In this document: positions 50,775-58,790 of the stretch, piece by piece | How the letters are laid out: every line of letters begins with the position of its first letter | Numbering within the stretch: position 1 is the stretch's first letter | Assembly (NCBI RefSeq): GCF_002797435.1 | Contig: NZ_PGEN01000001.1 | Location: 2,726,501 to 2,790,500 of the forward strand | Reading direction: 5' to 3' | Length of the DNA stretch: 64,000 nt | Source of the DNA: Sphingomonas koreensis | Lineage (GTDB): Bacteria > Pseudomonadota > Alphaproteobacteria > Sphingomonadales > Sphingomonadaceae | The notes under the pieces: model-generated | The model's input: only the letters and a program-made list of their open reading frames with translations | Databases searched by the model: none | Told to the model about the DNA's origin: nothing | Position numbers and translations under genes: made by a program

Positions 50775-51889
50775 GCATGCCACATTATCGCGGCCTGACC
50801 TGGGATCATCCGCGCGGCTACAATGCGCTTGCGGCCGCTGCGGCGCAGGCGGACGGCATCGCGCTGCGGTGGGACAAGCATCCGCTGGAAGGGTTCGAAT
50901 CGCACCCGATCGGCGACTTGTGCGCGCGCTATGATCTGGTGGTGCTCGATCATCCGCATGTCGGTGAAGCGGTTGCGGCGGATTGCCTGATCCCGATCGA
51001 GGATCTGTTCGGGGCGGACGCGATTGCGGCATGGCGCGCTGCGGTCGCCGGGCCGTCGCTCTCCAGCTATCACTATGCCGGCAGGCATTGGGCGCTTCCC
51101 CTCGACGCGGCGACCCAGGTGATGGCTTATCGGCGCGAAACGGTGTCGCTGCCGCCGCTTGAATGGGCGCAGCTGCCCGCCTTTGCCGCGGATCACGCCG
51201 TTGCGCTGTCGCTCGCCGGGCCGCACGCGATCCTGAGTTTCCAGTCGATCTGCGGTGCGCTCGCTTTCGATCCCGCCGTGCCGCGCGACACCTTCATGGA
51301 CCGCGCCATCGCGCGCGAGGCCTATGCACTGATGGCCGCGCTGACCGGCGACGTCACCCGTCGCGCACGCGACCTCAACCCGATCGCGATGCTCGGCGCA
51401 ATCGAGCGCGGCGAGGGGATCGACCTCTGCCCGCTGATCTATGGCTATGTGAACTATGCGACCCGCGGCGTCGGTTTCACGAACGCACCCGCCGGTCCGG
51501 ACGGCCGCATCGGATCGACGCTGGGCGGCACCGGGATCGGCGTGTCGAAGCGCTGCACCGTCACCCTTGAACTGATCGATCATCTGCGCTGGCTGATGTC
51601 GGAGCCGGTCCAGCGCGGCTTCATTCCGCAGCATGAGGGACAGCCCGCGCTGCGCTCGGCCTGGACCGACGATGCGATCAACGCCGCGACCGGCGGCTTC
51701 TTCGCCGCGACGCTAGCCACGGTCGAATCCGCGCTGCTGCGTCCCCGGCACGACGGCGCAATCGCCTTCCAGACGGCTGCCTCGACGCGGCTGCGCGCGG
51801 GCCTGCTCGACGGCGATGCCGCCAATGCGGTCCTCGACGACCTCGAAACCTTCTATCGCAGCCACCACCCGGCCGGAGCCGAGACATGA
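50771..51889 (+). CDS. Periplasmic-binding-protein-like protein without signal peptide
   Basis: A 372-residue protein resembling family 1 (carbohydrate) solute-binding proteins: YRGLTWDHPRGYNALAAAAAQ, YDLVVLDHPHVGEAVAADCLIPIEDL, YAGRHWALPLDAATQVMAYRRE, IDHLRWLMSEPVQRGFIPQHEGQPALR. It begins MSMPHYRGLTW with no signal peptide or lipobox, and no ABC permease or ATPase gene is nearby. It should stay in the cytosol. It is coupled by ATGA to both the CoA-transferase and the enoyl-CoA hydratase-like gene, so it may be a catalytic or substrate-channelling partner of these enzymes, not a transporter part. Its biochemical role is unknown to me. Confidence 0.75.
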   Translation: MSMPHYRGLTWDHPRGYNALAAAAAQADGIALRWDKHPLEGFESHPIGDLCARYDLVVLDHPHVGEAVAADCLIPIEDLFGADAIAAWRAAVAGPSLSSYHYAGRHWALPLDAATQVMAYRRETVSLPPLEWAQLPAFAADHAVALSLAGPHAILSFQSICGALAFDPAVPRDTFMDRAIAREAYALMAALTGDVTRRARDLNPIAMLGAIERGEGIDLCPLIYGYVNYATRGVGFTNAPAGPDGRIGSTLGGTGIGVSKRCTVTLELIDHLRWLMSEPVQRGFIPQHEGQPALRSAWTDDAINAATGGFFAATLATVESALLRPRHDGAIAFQTAASTRLRAGLLDGDAANAVLDDLETFYRSHHPAGAET

Positions 51890-52656
51890 CCGACGACCTG
51901 CTGTTCACGGTGGCCGACCATGTCGCCACCATCACCCTCAACCGGCCCGCCAAGCTCAATGCGCTGACGCCCGAAATGGCCGCCGCGCTGATCGCCTCGG
52001 TGAGCGCGTGCAATAGCAGCGACGCGGTGCGCTGTGTCGTCATCACCGGCGCGGGCGAGAAGGCCTTCTCCGCCGGATCGGACATCACCACGCTCGACGG
52101 CTATGCGACTCCGTGGGATTTCCGCAATCGCGACGATTACTGTGACGCGCTGCGTGCCTGCCGCAAGCCGGTGGTGGCCGCCATCAACGGCTATGCGCTC
52201 GGTGGCGGGCTGGAGACGGCGATGGCCGCCGACATCCGCATCGCCAGCACCAACGCCCGCTTCGCCGCGCCGGAGATCAAGCTGGGCTGGATCGGCGGCG
52301 GCGGCATGGCGGCGGGCCTCACCTATTCGATGGGCGCCTCCAACGCGGCGCTGATGCTGTTCACCGGCGACATGATCGATGCGGAGAAGGCGCTGGCCTG
52401 GGGACTGGTGAGCGAGGTCGTCGCGCCCGACGCGCTGCTCGCCCGCGCGCAGGAGATTGCGCGCACGATCGCTTCGCGCGCACCGATCGCGGCGGAGACC
52501 GCCAAGCTCAACCTGCGCGCGGCGCATACGATGCCGTGGGATAAGGCGATCGAATATGAGCGCGACCTGCAGGCGATCTGCTTCGCCACCGACGACGCGA
52601 AGGAGGGCCGCGCCGCCTTTGCCGAGAAGCGTGCGCCCGTCTTCCGCCGGCGCTAG
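51886..52656 (+). CDS. Enoyl-CoA hydratase/isomerase (crotonase) family protein
   Basis: A 256-residue crotonase-fold protein: FTVADHVATITLNRPAKLNALTPEM, the first oxyanion-hole segment GAGEKAFSAGSDITTLDGY, the second INGYALGGGLETAMAADIRIAS, then APEIKLGWIGGGGMAAGL. It would hydrate, dehydrate or cleave a CoA thioester made by the adjacent CoA-transferase. The position of the usual catalytic glutamate lies in the EIKLGWIGGGG region and cannot be confirmed by eye. ATGA overlap with the binding-protein-like gene; the hydroxyacid dehydrogenase follows after nine bases. Within this operon a retro-aldol or dehydration step on a sugar-acyl-CoA is the most economical guess. Confidence 0.87.
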   Translation: MTDDLLFTVADHVATITLNRPAKLNALTPEMAAALIASVSACNSSDAVRCVVITGAGEKAFSAGSDITTLDGYATPWDFRNRDDYCDALRACRKPVVAAINGYALGGGLETAMAADIRIASTNARFAAPEIKLGWIGGGGMAAGLTYSMGASNAALMLFTGDMIDAEKALAWGLVSEVVAPDALLARAQEIARTIASRAPIAAETAKLNLRAAHTMPWDKAIEYERDLQAICFATDDAKEGRAAFAEKRAPVFRRR

Positions 52657-52665
52657 TCTGGCGCA

Positions 52666-53622
52666 ATGACCAGGCCCCGCATCCTCCTCACCCGCCGCTG
52701 GCCCGAAGCGGTGGAGGCGCGCCTCGCCGCCCGCTATGACGTGACGCGCAACGAGACCGACATGTCGATGGACGCCGCCGCGCTGGCACAGGCGATGCGC
52801 GAGCATGATGCGCTCTGCCCGACCGTGACCGACAGGATCACCCGCGACGTCATCCTGACCGAAGGCCGCCGCGCGCGCATCATCGGCAACTACGGCGCCG
52901 GGTTCGAGCATATCGATCTCGACGCCGCGCGCGAGGCGGGGATTGCCGTCACCAACACCCCCGACGTGCTGACGGACGCCACCGCCGACATCGCGATGAC
53001 GCTGATCCTGATGGCGACGCGCCGCGCGGGCGAGGGGGAGCGGGAGCTGCGCGCGGGTGAGTGGACCGGCTGGCGCCCGACCCATCTGCTCGGCCGGTCG
53101 CTGCGCGGCAAAGTGCTCGGGCTGGTCGGCTATGGCCGCATTGCCCGCGCCGTGGCCGATCGCGCGAAAGCGTTCGGGATGAAGATCGCCGTCCATAGCC
53201 GCAGCCGCGCCGAAGACGTGCCAGAGACGGACTATCATGCGTCGCTCCAAAGCCTGTTGAGCATTGCGGATGTGGTCTCGCTCCATGCGCCGGGCGGCGC
53301 CGCGACCCGTCACATGATCGACGCCGCCGCGCTTTCCGCAATGAAGCGAGACGCAGTGCTGGTGAACACCGGCCGCGGAACCTTGATCGACGAAGCCGCG
53401 CTGGCGGAAGCACTGAAGGTCGGCACGATCGCTGCCGCCGGCCTCGACGTGTACGAACGCGAGCCGGCGGTCGAGGCGGCGCTGATCGACCTTCCCAACG
53501 CCGTGCTGCTCCCGCACTTCGGCTCGGCGACGCTGGAGACGCGCGAGGCGATGGGGATGAAGGTCGCCGACAATCTCGACGCCTTCTTCGCCGGGCACGA
53601 ACCGTTTGACCGCGTCGCTTGA
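52666..53622 (+). CDS. D-isomer 2-hydroxyacid dehydrogenase (glyoxylate/hydroxypyruvate reductase type)
   Basis: A 318-residue NAD(P)-dependent dehydrogenase. The nucleotide motif GLVGYGRIAR is at 152-161, and the catalytic triad is R237 (NTGRGTLID), E266 (DVYEREP) and H284 (LLPHFGSAT). The N-terminal IIGNYGAGFEHIDLDAAREAGI matches GhrB/GyaR-type glyoxylate and hydroxypyruvate reductases. It would reduce hydroxypyruvate to D-glycerate, which the next gene phosphorylates, so the two form a clear exit to glycolysis. It overlaps the kinase gene by 17 bases. Confidence 0.88.
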   Translation: MTRPRILLTRRWPEAVEARLAARYDVTRNETDMSMDAAALAQAMREHDALCPTVTDRITRDVILTEGRRARIIGNYGAGFEHIDLDAAREAGIAVTNTPDVLTDATADIAMTLILMATRRAGEGERELRAGEWTGWRPTHLLGRSLRGKVLGLVGYGRIARAVADRAKAFGMKIAVHSRSRAEDVPETDYHASLQSLLSIADVVSLHAPGGAATRHMIDAAALSAMKRDAVLVNTGRGTLIDEAALAEALKVGTIAAAGLDVYEREPAVEAALIDLPNAVLLPHFGSATLETREAMGMKVADNLDAFFAGHEPFDRVA

Positions 53623-54403
53623 GATTGTCGCCCGCGCGGCCAGAGGCTGGCTCGGCCCGCGCCCGCTGATCCTGGGCATCTGCGGGTCGCAGGGCAGCGG
53701 CAAGTCGACCCTCGCACGCGGTCTGGTCGATGCGCTCGGCGTGCGCGCCGCCACGCTCTCGCTCGACGATCTCTATCTGGACAAAGCGGCGCGGGCAGCG
53801 TTGGCACGCGATATCCACCCGCTGCTCGCCACGCGCGGCGTGCCGCTGACGCACGACGTTGCACTCGGCCGTTCGATCCTCGACGCGGTCAGGGCGGGGC
53901 AACCCGTGCGCCTGCCGCGCTTCGACAAGGCCAGCGACGAGCCGCTTGCGCAAGCGCAGTGGGAAGCAATCGATGCCCCGCTCGACCTGCTGATCTTCGA
54001 AGGCTGGTGCGTCGGTGCCCACGCACAGCCCGCAGCGGACCTCATCGCGCCCGTCAACGATCTCGAGCGTGCCGAAGATCCGGACGGGCTCTGGCGCCGC
54101 GCGGTGAACGCCGCGCTCGCCGGTCCCTATCAGGCACTGTTCGCGCGTCTCGACCGGCTGGTGCTTCTCGCCGCGCCGGATTTCGACGTGGTGCGCGGCT
54201 GGCGGGCGCAGCAGGAGGCGGCCCTGCGCGCCAGCCTCGACGAGCAGGGCCGCGATCCTGCGCTGGCGATGAGCGACATGCAGATCGCGCGTTTCATCCA
54301 GCATTATGAGCGGATCACCCGGGCGATCCTGCAGGAGATGCCGGGCCGTGCCGATCTGGCGCTTCCTCTCGGTCCTGATCGCGAGTTGATCGGTAAAACC
54401 TGA
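53606..54403 (+). CDS. D-glycerate 3-kinase (GLYK, plant-type P-loop)
   Basis: A 265-residue P-loop kinase with Walker A GSQGSGKST (K33), LSLDDLYLDKAAR, RLPRFDKASDE and the Walker B-like LIFEGWCVGAHA, the pattern of plant-type glycerate kinases. It makes 3-phosphoglycerate from D-glycerate. No ATG or GTG is available before the P-loop, so the TTG at 53606, inside the dehydrogenase gene, is the probable start; the overlap implies translational coupling. It is the last gene of the seven-gene operon and shows that a three-carbon acid leaves the upstream pathway. Confidence 0.85.
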   Translation: MTASLEIVARAARGWLGPRPLILGICGSQGSGKSTLARGLVDALGVRAATLSLDDLYLDKAARAALARDIHPLLATRGVPLTHDVALGRSILDAVRAGQPVRLPRFDKASDEPLAQAQWEAIDAPLDLLIFEGWCVGAHAQPAADLIAPVNDLERAEDPDGLWRRAVNAALAGPYQALFARLDRLVLLAAPDFDVVRGWRAQQEAALRASLDEQGRDPALAMSDMQIARFIQHYERITRAILQEMPGRADLALPLGPDRELIGKT

Positions 54404-54435
54404 CTTACGGCTTGTGATCCCAGTCCCGCTAATTC

Positions 54436-54445
54436 ATCATATGAT
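54436..54445. promoter_or_regulatory. CATCATA-type palindrome before GH28 copy 1
   Basis: ATCATATGAT is a perfect ten-base palindrome inside AATTCATCATATGA. The eleven bases AATTCATCATA recur, in reverse complement, just before GH28 copy 2 (61727-61737). The site is upstream of the ribosome site and the chosen TTG start. Confidence 0.5.
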
Positions 54446-54467
54446 AGACAACGACAGGAGAGGGTTA

Positions 54468-56102
54468 TTGCTCAGGGAACGGGCCGAATTCAGCCGCAGG
54501 ACGGCATTGCTGGGCGCCGGCGCCGCATTCGCTGCCAGCGCGATCCCCGTCCGTGCGACCGGATCGCTCACCGGCTTCCACAATGTCCGCGATTATGGCG
54601 CGAAGGGTGATGGCAGGGCGATCGATTCCCCTGCCTTCAACCGCGCGATCGAGGCGGCGAGCGCGAAGGGCGGCGGCACGATCGTGGTGCCGCCCGGACG
54701 CTATCTCTGCTTCTCGATCCGTTTGAAGAGCCACATCACGCTCGTCCTCAGCCCCGGATCGGTGATCGAGGCGGCGAACCCGAAGAAGCACAAGGGACTG
54801 TACGACCTGCCCGAGGGCGTGTTCGAGGAGCAGCTGGTCGATTACGGACTGGCGCATTTCCACAACAGCCTGATCTATGGCGACGGGGTCAGCGATATCG
54901 CGATCATCGGCCAGGGGCTGATCCATGGCCTCGGCCTCGACCGCGAAGGCCCGCCGCCGCGCTGGCACGGGATCGAGGGCTGGAAATCGCCCGCCGAACA
55001 GGGCCTCAGCGCCGACGCCGCGCGCCGCGCGATCCCGCTCGAGATGGAGTATGAAGGCCGCGGCAACAAGGCGATCGGGCTGACCCGCTGCCGCAATGTG
55101 CTGCTCAAGGATTTCTCGATCCTGCAGGGCGGGCACTTCGCCTGCTACGTGCTGGGCTGCACCAATGTTCGCATCGACGGACTGACGATCGACACCGACC
55201 GCGATGGCATCGACATCGACTGCTGTCGTGACGCGCGCGTCACCAATTGCGTGGTCAACGCACCCAAGGACGACGCGATCGTCTTGAAGAGCAGCTTCGC
55301 GCTCCAGCGTCCGGTGTTCTGCGAGGACGTGCAGGTGATCGGCTGCAAGACCAGCGGCTATCTGCTCGGCTCCGTGCTCGACGGCACCTATCGCAAATCG
55401 CCCTATCTCGCCCCCGACAAGGTCGGCGTGCTCGGCCGGATCAAGCTCGGCACCGACAGCGCGACCGGCTTCCGCAACATCCTCATCGCCGACTGCATAT
55501 GCGAGAACAGCCGCGGCCTTCAGCTCGGCGCGATCGACGGCGGGGTGCTGGAGGACGTCACCTTCCGCGACGTCAACTTGGTCAATCCGGTCAACCATCC
55601 GATCTTCCTGCGCCTGTCCGCGCGCAACCGCGCGCCAAAGGGAGCGGGCGTGGCGAAGGTCCGCCGGGTGCGCTTCACCGGCATCCAGGTCTCGGGTGCG
55701 CGGGCCGAATATCCGTGCGGCGTGGTCGGCATCCCCGACGGGATCATCGAGGATGTGAGTTTTCGCGGCGTCGATGTCGCCGCGGCGGGCGGCGGTACCG
55801 AAGCCGATGCGAACCGCGTGGTGCCCGAGCGCCGCAACTCCAGTCTCGAGCCGAGCTTCATGGGCACCTTGCCCGCGCACGGCCTCTATGCGCGACACGT
55901 CCGTAATCTGAGCGTCACCGATTGCGGCTTCGACACCGCAGCGCCAGATGCGCGGCCTTCGGTCGTACTGGAAAGTGTCGATGGCGCGGTGGTGGATCGT
56001 CTCGCCTCGCCCAAGCCGCGCGATGCCGCGGTGCGCACCGGCGCGGGCAGCCGCAACATCGCGATCGGATCGGTCCGGGCCTTCAGCGCGACGAGACCGT
56101 GA
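54468..56102 (+). CDS. Tat-exported GH28 polygalacturonase-like enzyme, copy 1
   Basis: A 544-residue right-handed beta-helix GH28 protein. The N-terminus FSRRTALLGAGAAFAASAIP is a twin-arginine signal. Catalytic motifs are DTDRDGIDIDCC (NTDG-like aspartate), APKDDAIVLKSS (the DD pair) and RIKLGT (RIK). It likely cleaves galacturonic-acid linkages in pectin or rhamnogalacturonan from chain ends. The TTG at 54468 is chosen because AGGAGAGGG lies four to five bases upstream; an ATG at 54441 would put this ribosome site and the palindrome inside the gene. It follows the glycerate kinase gene by 64 bases and probably has its own promoter. It is a close paralogue of the gene at 61738. Confidence 0.85.
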   Translation: MLRERAEFSRRTALLGAGAAFAASAIPVRATGSLTGFHNVRDYGAKGDGRAIDSPAFNRAIEAASAKGGGTIVVPPGRYLCFSIRLKSHITLVLSPGSVIEAANPKKHKGLYDLPEGVFEEQLVDYGLAHFHNSLIYGDGVSDIAIIGQGLIHGLGLDREGPPPRWHGIEGWKSPAEQGLSADAARRAIPLEMEYEGRGNKAIGLTRCRNVLLKDFSILQGGHFACYVLGCTNVRIDGLTIDTDRDGIDIDCCRDARVTNCVVNAPKDDAIVLKSSFALQRPVFCEDVQVIGCKTSGYLLGSVLDGTYRKSPYLAPDKVGVLGRIKLGTDSATGFRNILIADCICENSRGLQLGAIDGGVLEDVTFRDVNLVNPVNHPIFLRLSARNRAPKGAGVAKVRRVRFTGIQVSGARAEYPCGVVGIPDGIIEDVSFRGVDVAAAGGGTEADANRVVPERRNSSLEPSFMGTLPAHGLYARHVRNLSVTDCGFDTAAPDARPSVVLESVDGAVVDRLASPKPRDAAVRTGAGSRNIAIGSVRAFSATRP

Positions 56103-56159
56103 TGCGCTGCCCGCTGTGGCGAGGCTGTACGACGCGATGAGCGTGGCACCGCGCGGCGA

Positions 56160-57974
56160 TCATCCACCGCGCTGTGCCGCGACCCAGCGGTCGATCATCG
56201 ATTCGAGAACCGAAACCGGCATCGCGCCTGCCGCCAGTGCGGTGTCGTGGAAGGCACGGATGTCGAACTTGTCGCCCAGTGCCTTGTGTGCCTTCTCACG
56301 GATCGCCACCCAGCGCGTCTGGCCGACCATGTAGCTGGTCGCCTGTCCCGGCCACACGCAATAGCGCTCCACTTCGGTGATGTTGCCGCGCTCGGGCGTG
56401 CCGAGCGCATCGTTCATATACTGGATCGCCTTCTCGCGGCTCCAGCGCATGTGATGCAGCCCGGTATCGACCACGAGGCGCGCCGCACGGAACATATAGG
56501 ATTGGAGATAGCCGAGCCGTCCGAACGGATCGTCGGCATAGGCGCCCATCTCATCTGCAAGCTGCTCGGCATAGAGGCCCCAGCCCTCAGTATAGACCGA
56601 GTAGACGGGCAGGCGCCGAAGCCGGGGAATCCCCGCCGCTTCCTGTGCCAGTGCGATCTGGTGGTGATGCCCTGGGGTCGCCTCGTGATAGGTCAGCGTC
56701 GGCAGTGTCCAGCGCGGGTTCTCGGCAGTGTCGCGCAGGTTGATGTAATAGGCGCCCGGTCGCGATCCGTCGGCGGAGGGGATCTGGTAGTAGCCCGCGG
56801 TCGCACCAGCCTCGATCTCCGGCGGGACACGGCGGATCTCGACAAGCGTTTTGGGCAGCCGACCGAACATCTCGGGCAGGCGGCGTTGCATCTCGACGAT
56901 CTGGGCGTTGAGCTCGGCGATCAGCTTCGCCTTGCCGGCGTCGGTGTTGGGATAGATGAAGCGCGGGTCCTTGCCCAGCGCGCGCAGACGCTGCGCGACG
57001 CTGCCTTCGGTCATCCCCTGCGCGCGAAGGATCGCGTCGGCGCGGGCGGTGAGGTCAGCCATCTTCTCCAGCCCCAGCTGGTGAACCTCCTGCGGCTTCA
57101 TCCCGGTCGTCGTCGCGTAGCGCAGCGCATAGTCATAGTAATCGGCACCCTGCGGCAGCCGCCACACGCCCGCATCGTGCGTGGCGCGCGGGCGCACCCG
57201 GCGCAGCTCGGCGATCTGGCGCTGCATCGCCGGATAGATGTCGCCGCTCACGATCTTCGCGCAACGCGTTGCCCAGTCGCCGGGGATCGCCTGGGTCTTC
57301 CTGGTCAGGTTGGTGACCAGGATGTTGGCCTCCGGCGCGGGGGCTGCGACCCGGGCATAGACCTCCAGCGTCCGGTCGATCACGAAATCGGGCGGAATGA
57401 CGCCCGCGACATGATCGGTTTGGATTCGCCCGGTCTCGTTGTCGAGCTGTTTGGCAAAGTCCCGACAGCGGGCCAGATAGGCCTCGGCATCCGCCGCATT
57501 GGCGATGCTGTGCTGGTTGGTCAGGAAATCGGGGATCGAGCGGTAGATGCCGCTCAGCTGAGTCACCGGATGCGGCTCGGGCCAGCTGTGCAGGCCATAG
57601 CTGAACGTGTCGTACGCCTTGACGAAACTCTGCCAGGGGCCTTGGAAGGTCTCATAGTTGACCAGGTCCATGCCCGACAATTTTGACGGATCGATCGTGG
57701 CGAGCTGCTTCAGCCCCTCGCGATACAAATCGTGCTGGCGGCGGATGCCAGCGGGGCTGCGGTCGGTCAGCTTCGATTTGGCGCCGGCATAGGCGCCCTT
57801 GTCGAGCCCCAGCGCGGTGCAGAATTCAGGATCGGTCTCGAGCAGCCGGTCGTACAGTTTCTCGTAGATCGCCGTCAGCCGCGTGCCCTCCTCGCTCTGG
57901 CTTTCGCGCGCGCGGACGGCGGGCGCGAGCGCCGGGAGCAGCGCGGTGGCGATCAGGGTGCGGCGGTCGATCAT
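56160..57974 (-). CDS. Secreted DUF885 (M3/M32-like) metallopeptidase-family protein
   Basis: A 604-residue DUF885 protein. It starts MIDRRTLIATALLPALAPAVRA, a Tat- or Sec-type signal, and its zinc site reads YHEATPGHHHQIAL (HExxxPGH) with a downstream glutamate motif YTEGWGLYAEQLADEMG. Members are thought to be periplasmic carboxypeptidase-like enzymes. It has no evident role in sugar metabolism and is transcribed convergently to GH28 copy 1, with 57 bases between stops. Sphingomonads have several such genes. A separate acquisition or housekeeping role is likely. Confidence 0.87.
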   Translation of the reverse strand: MIDRRTLIATALLPALAPAVRARESQSEEGTRLTAIYEKLYDRLLETDPEFCTALGLDKGAYAGAKSKLTDRSPAGIRRQHDLYREGLKQLATIDPSKLSGMDLVNYETFQGPWQSFVKAYDTFSYGLHSWPEPHPVTQLSGIYRSIPDFLTNQHSIANAADAEAYLARCRDFAKQLDNETGRIQTDHVAGVIPPDFVIDRTLEVYARVAAPAPEANILVTNLTRKTQAIPGDWATRCAKIVSGDIYPAMQRQIAELRRVRPRATHDAGVWRLPQGADYYDYALRYATTTGMKPQEVHQLGLEKMADLTARADAILRAQGMTEGSVAQRLRALGKDPRFIYPNTDAGKAKLIAELNAQIVEMQRRLPEMFGRLPKTLVEIRRVPPEIEAGATAGYYQIPSADGSRPGAYYINLRDTAENPRWTLPTLTYHEATPGHHHQIALAQEAAGIPRLRRLPVYSVYTEGWGLYAEQLADEMGAYADDPFGRLGYLQSYMFRAARLVVDTGLHHMRWSREKAIQYMNDALGTPERGNITEVERYCVWPGQATSYMVGQTRWVAIREKAHKALGDKFDIRAFHDTALAAGAMPVSVLESMIDRWVAAQRGG

Positions 57975-58012
57975 GCGTCGGGGCTCCGTGCGAGAGGGGG
58001 ATGGGTCGATCC

Positions 58013-58738
58013 CTACGGGGCCGCACCTGCGCCGGTATTGAACCCATTTGACCTACGCCGCCATCCGCCGGGGGTCAGGCCGGTCAACATCGTGACTGCC
58101 CGCGTCATATGCGCCTGGTCGGCATAGCCGAGTTGCTGGGCCACCGCCGCGAATGGCGTGTCGGTCCCGCGCAGAGCCGAAACCGCGGCCCGGGCACAGG
58201 CGTTCGCGCGATAGGCCTTGGGCGTGCAGCCATAGGCGAGGCGGAAGCCTCGACTTAGCGTTTCCTGTCGCACCCCCGCTTGCTCGGCCCATTGACCGAG
58301 CGGGATGTCGCGCATCGCGCGCAGATCGGCGGCGAGTGCATCGGGCCAATCCAGCGGTGCTGCGGTGCATGAGGCGAACTGGCCGGCAAGCGACGCCTGG
58401 GCTTCGCCAAGGTCGCGTTCGGCGAGGCGGACCAGCAGATCGGGGTCGGCAACCCGACCGCGCATCGTCCGCGACTGCGAAAGGGCGTGCGGCACCGGCA
58501 GCACCAGCACTTCGGCCCCCCGGTGATCGAACCGGTCGAGGTGCGATTCGAACGCATGATGGATCAGCACGTCGCCAGGCCGGACATTCCACCGGCCTTC
58601 GTCGCCGGCCTCCTGATAGCCGCCTGACAGCACCACCGCGACGAACGGGTCGTCATGGCAGTGGCGCTCGCGCAATTCGTTCGCGTGGTGACGCAGTCGT
58701 CCGATCGGCGCTTCGGCAAAGCTGCACAGGAAACCCAT
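58013..58738 (-). CDS. AraC-family transcriptional regulator
   Basis: A 241-residue regulator with an N-terminal cupin-type sensor (ERHCHDDPFVAVVLSGGYQEAG, VRPGDVLIHHAFESHLDRF) and a C-terminal double helix-turn-helix (IPLGQWAEQAGVRQETLSRGFRLAYGCTPKAYR, PFAAVAQQLGYADQAHMTRAVTMLTGLTPGGWRRR). It ends 38 bases before the DUF885 gene start on the same strand, so the pair may form a unit. Targets are unknown; the sensor is short, as in regulators that respond to small hydrophobic or sugar ligands. Confidence 0.88.
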   Translation of the reverse strand: MGFLCSFAEAPIGRLRHHANELRERHCHDDPFVAVVLSGGYQEAGDEGRWNVRPGDVLIHHAFESHLDRFDHRGAEVLVLPVPHALSQSRTMRGRVADPDLLVRLAERDLGEAQASLAGQFASCTAAPLDWPDALAADLRAMRDIPLGQWAEQAGVRQETLSRGFRLAYGCTPKAYRANACARAAVSALRGTDTPFAAVAQQLGYADQAHMTRAVTMLTGLTPGGWRRRSNGFNTGAGAAP

Positions 58739-58790
58739 CTCCCCTGTCTAGGACGGCAGCGCCCGCGCCGTCCATCGGGTCGCTGCTGCC

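Noticed and set aside
50771..51889. ABC transporter operon
   Set aside because: The binding-protein-like gene has no signal peptide and no permease or ATPase gene accompanies it.
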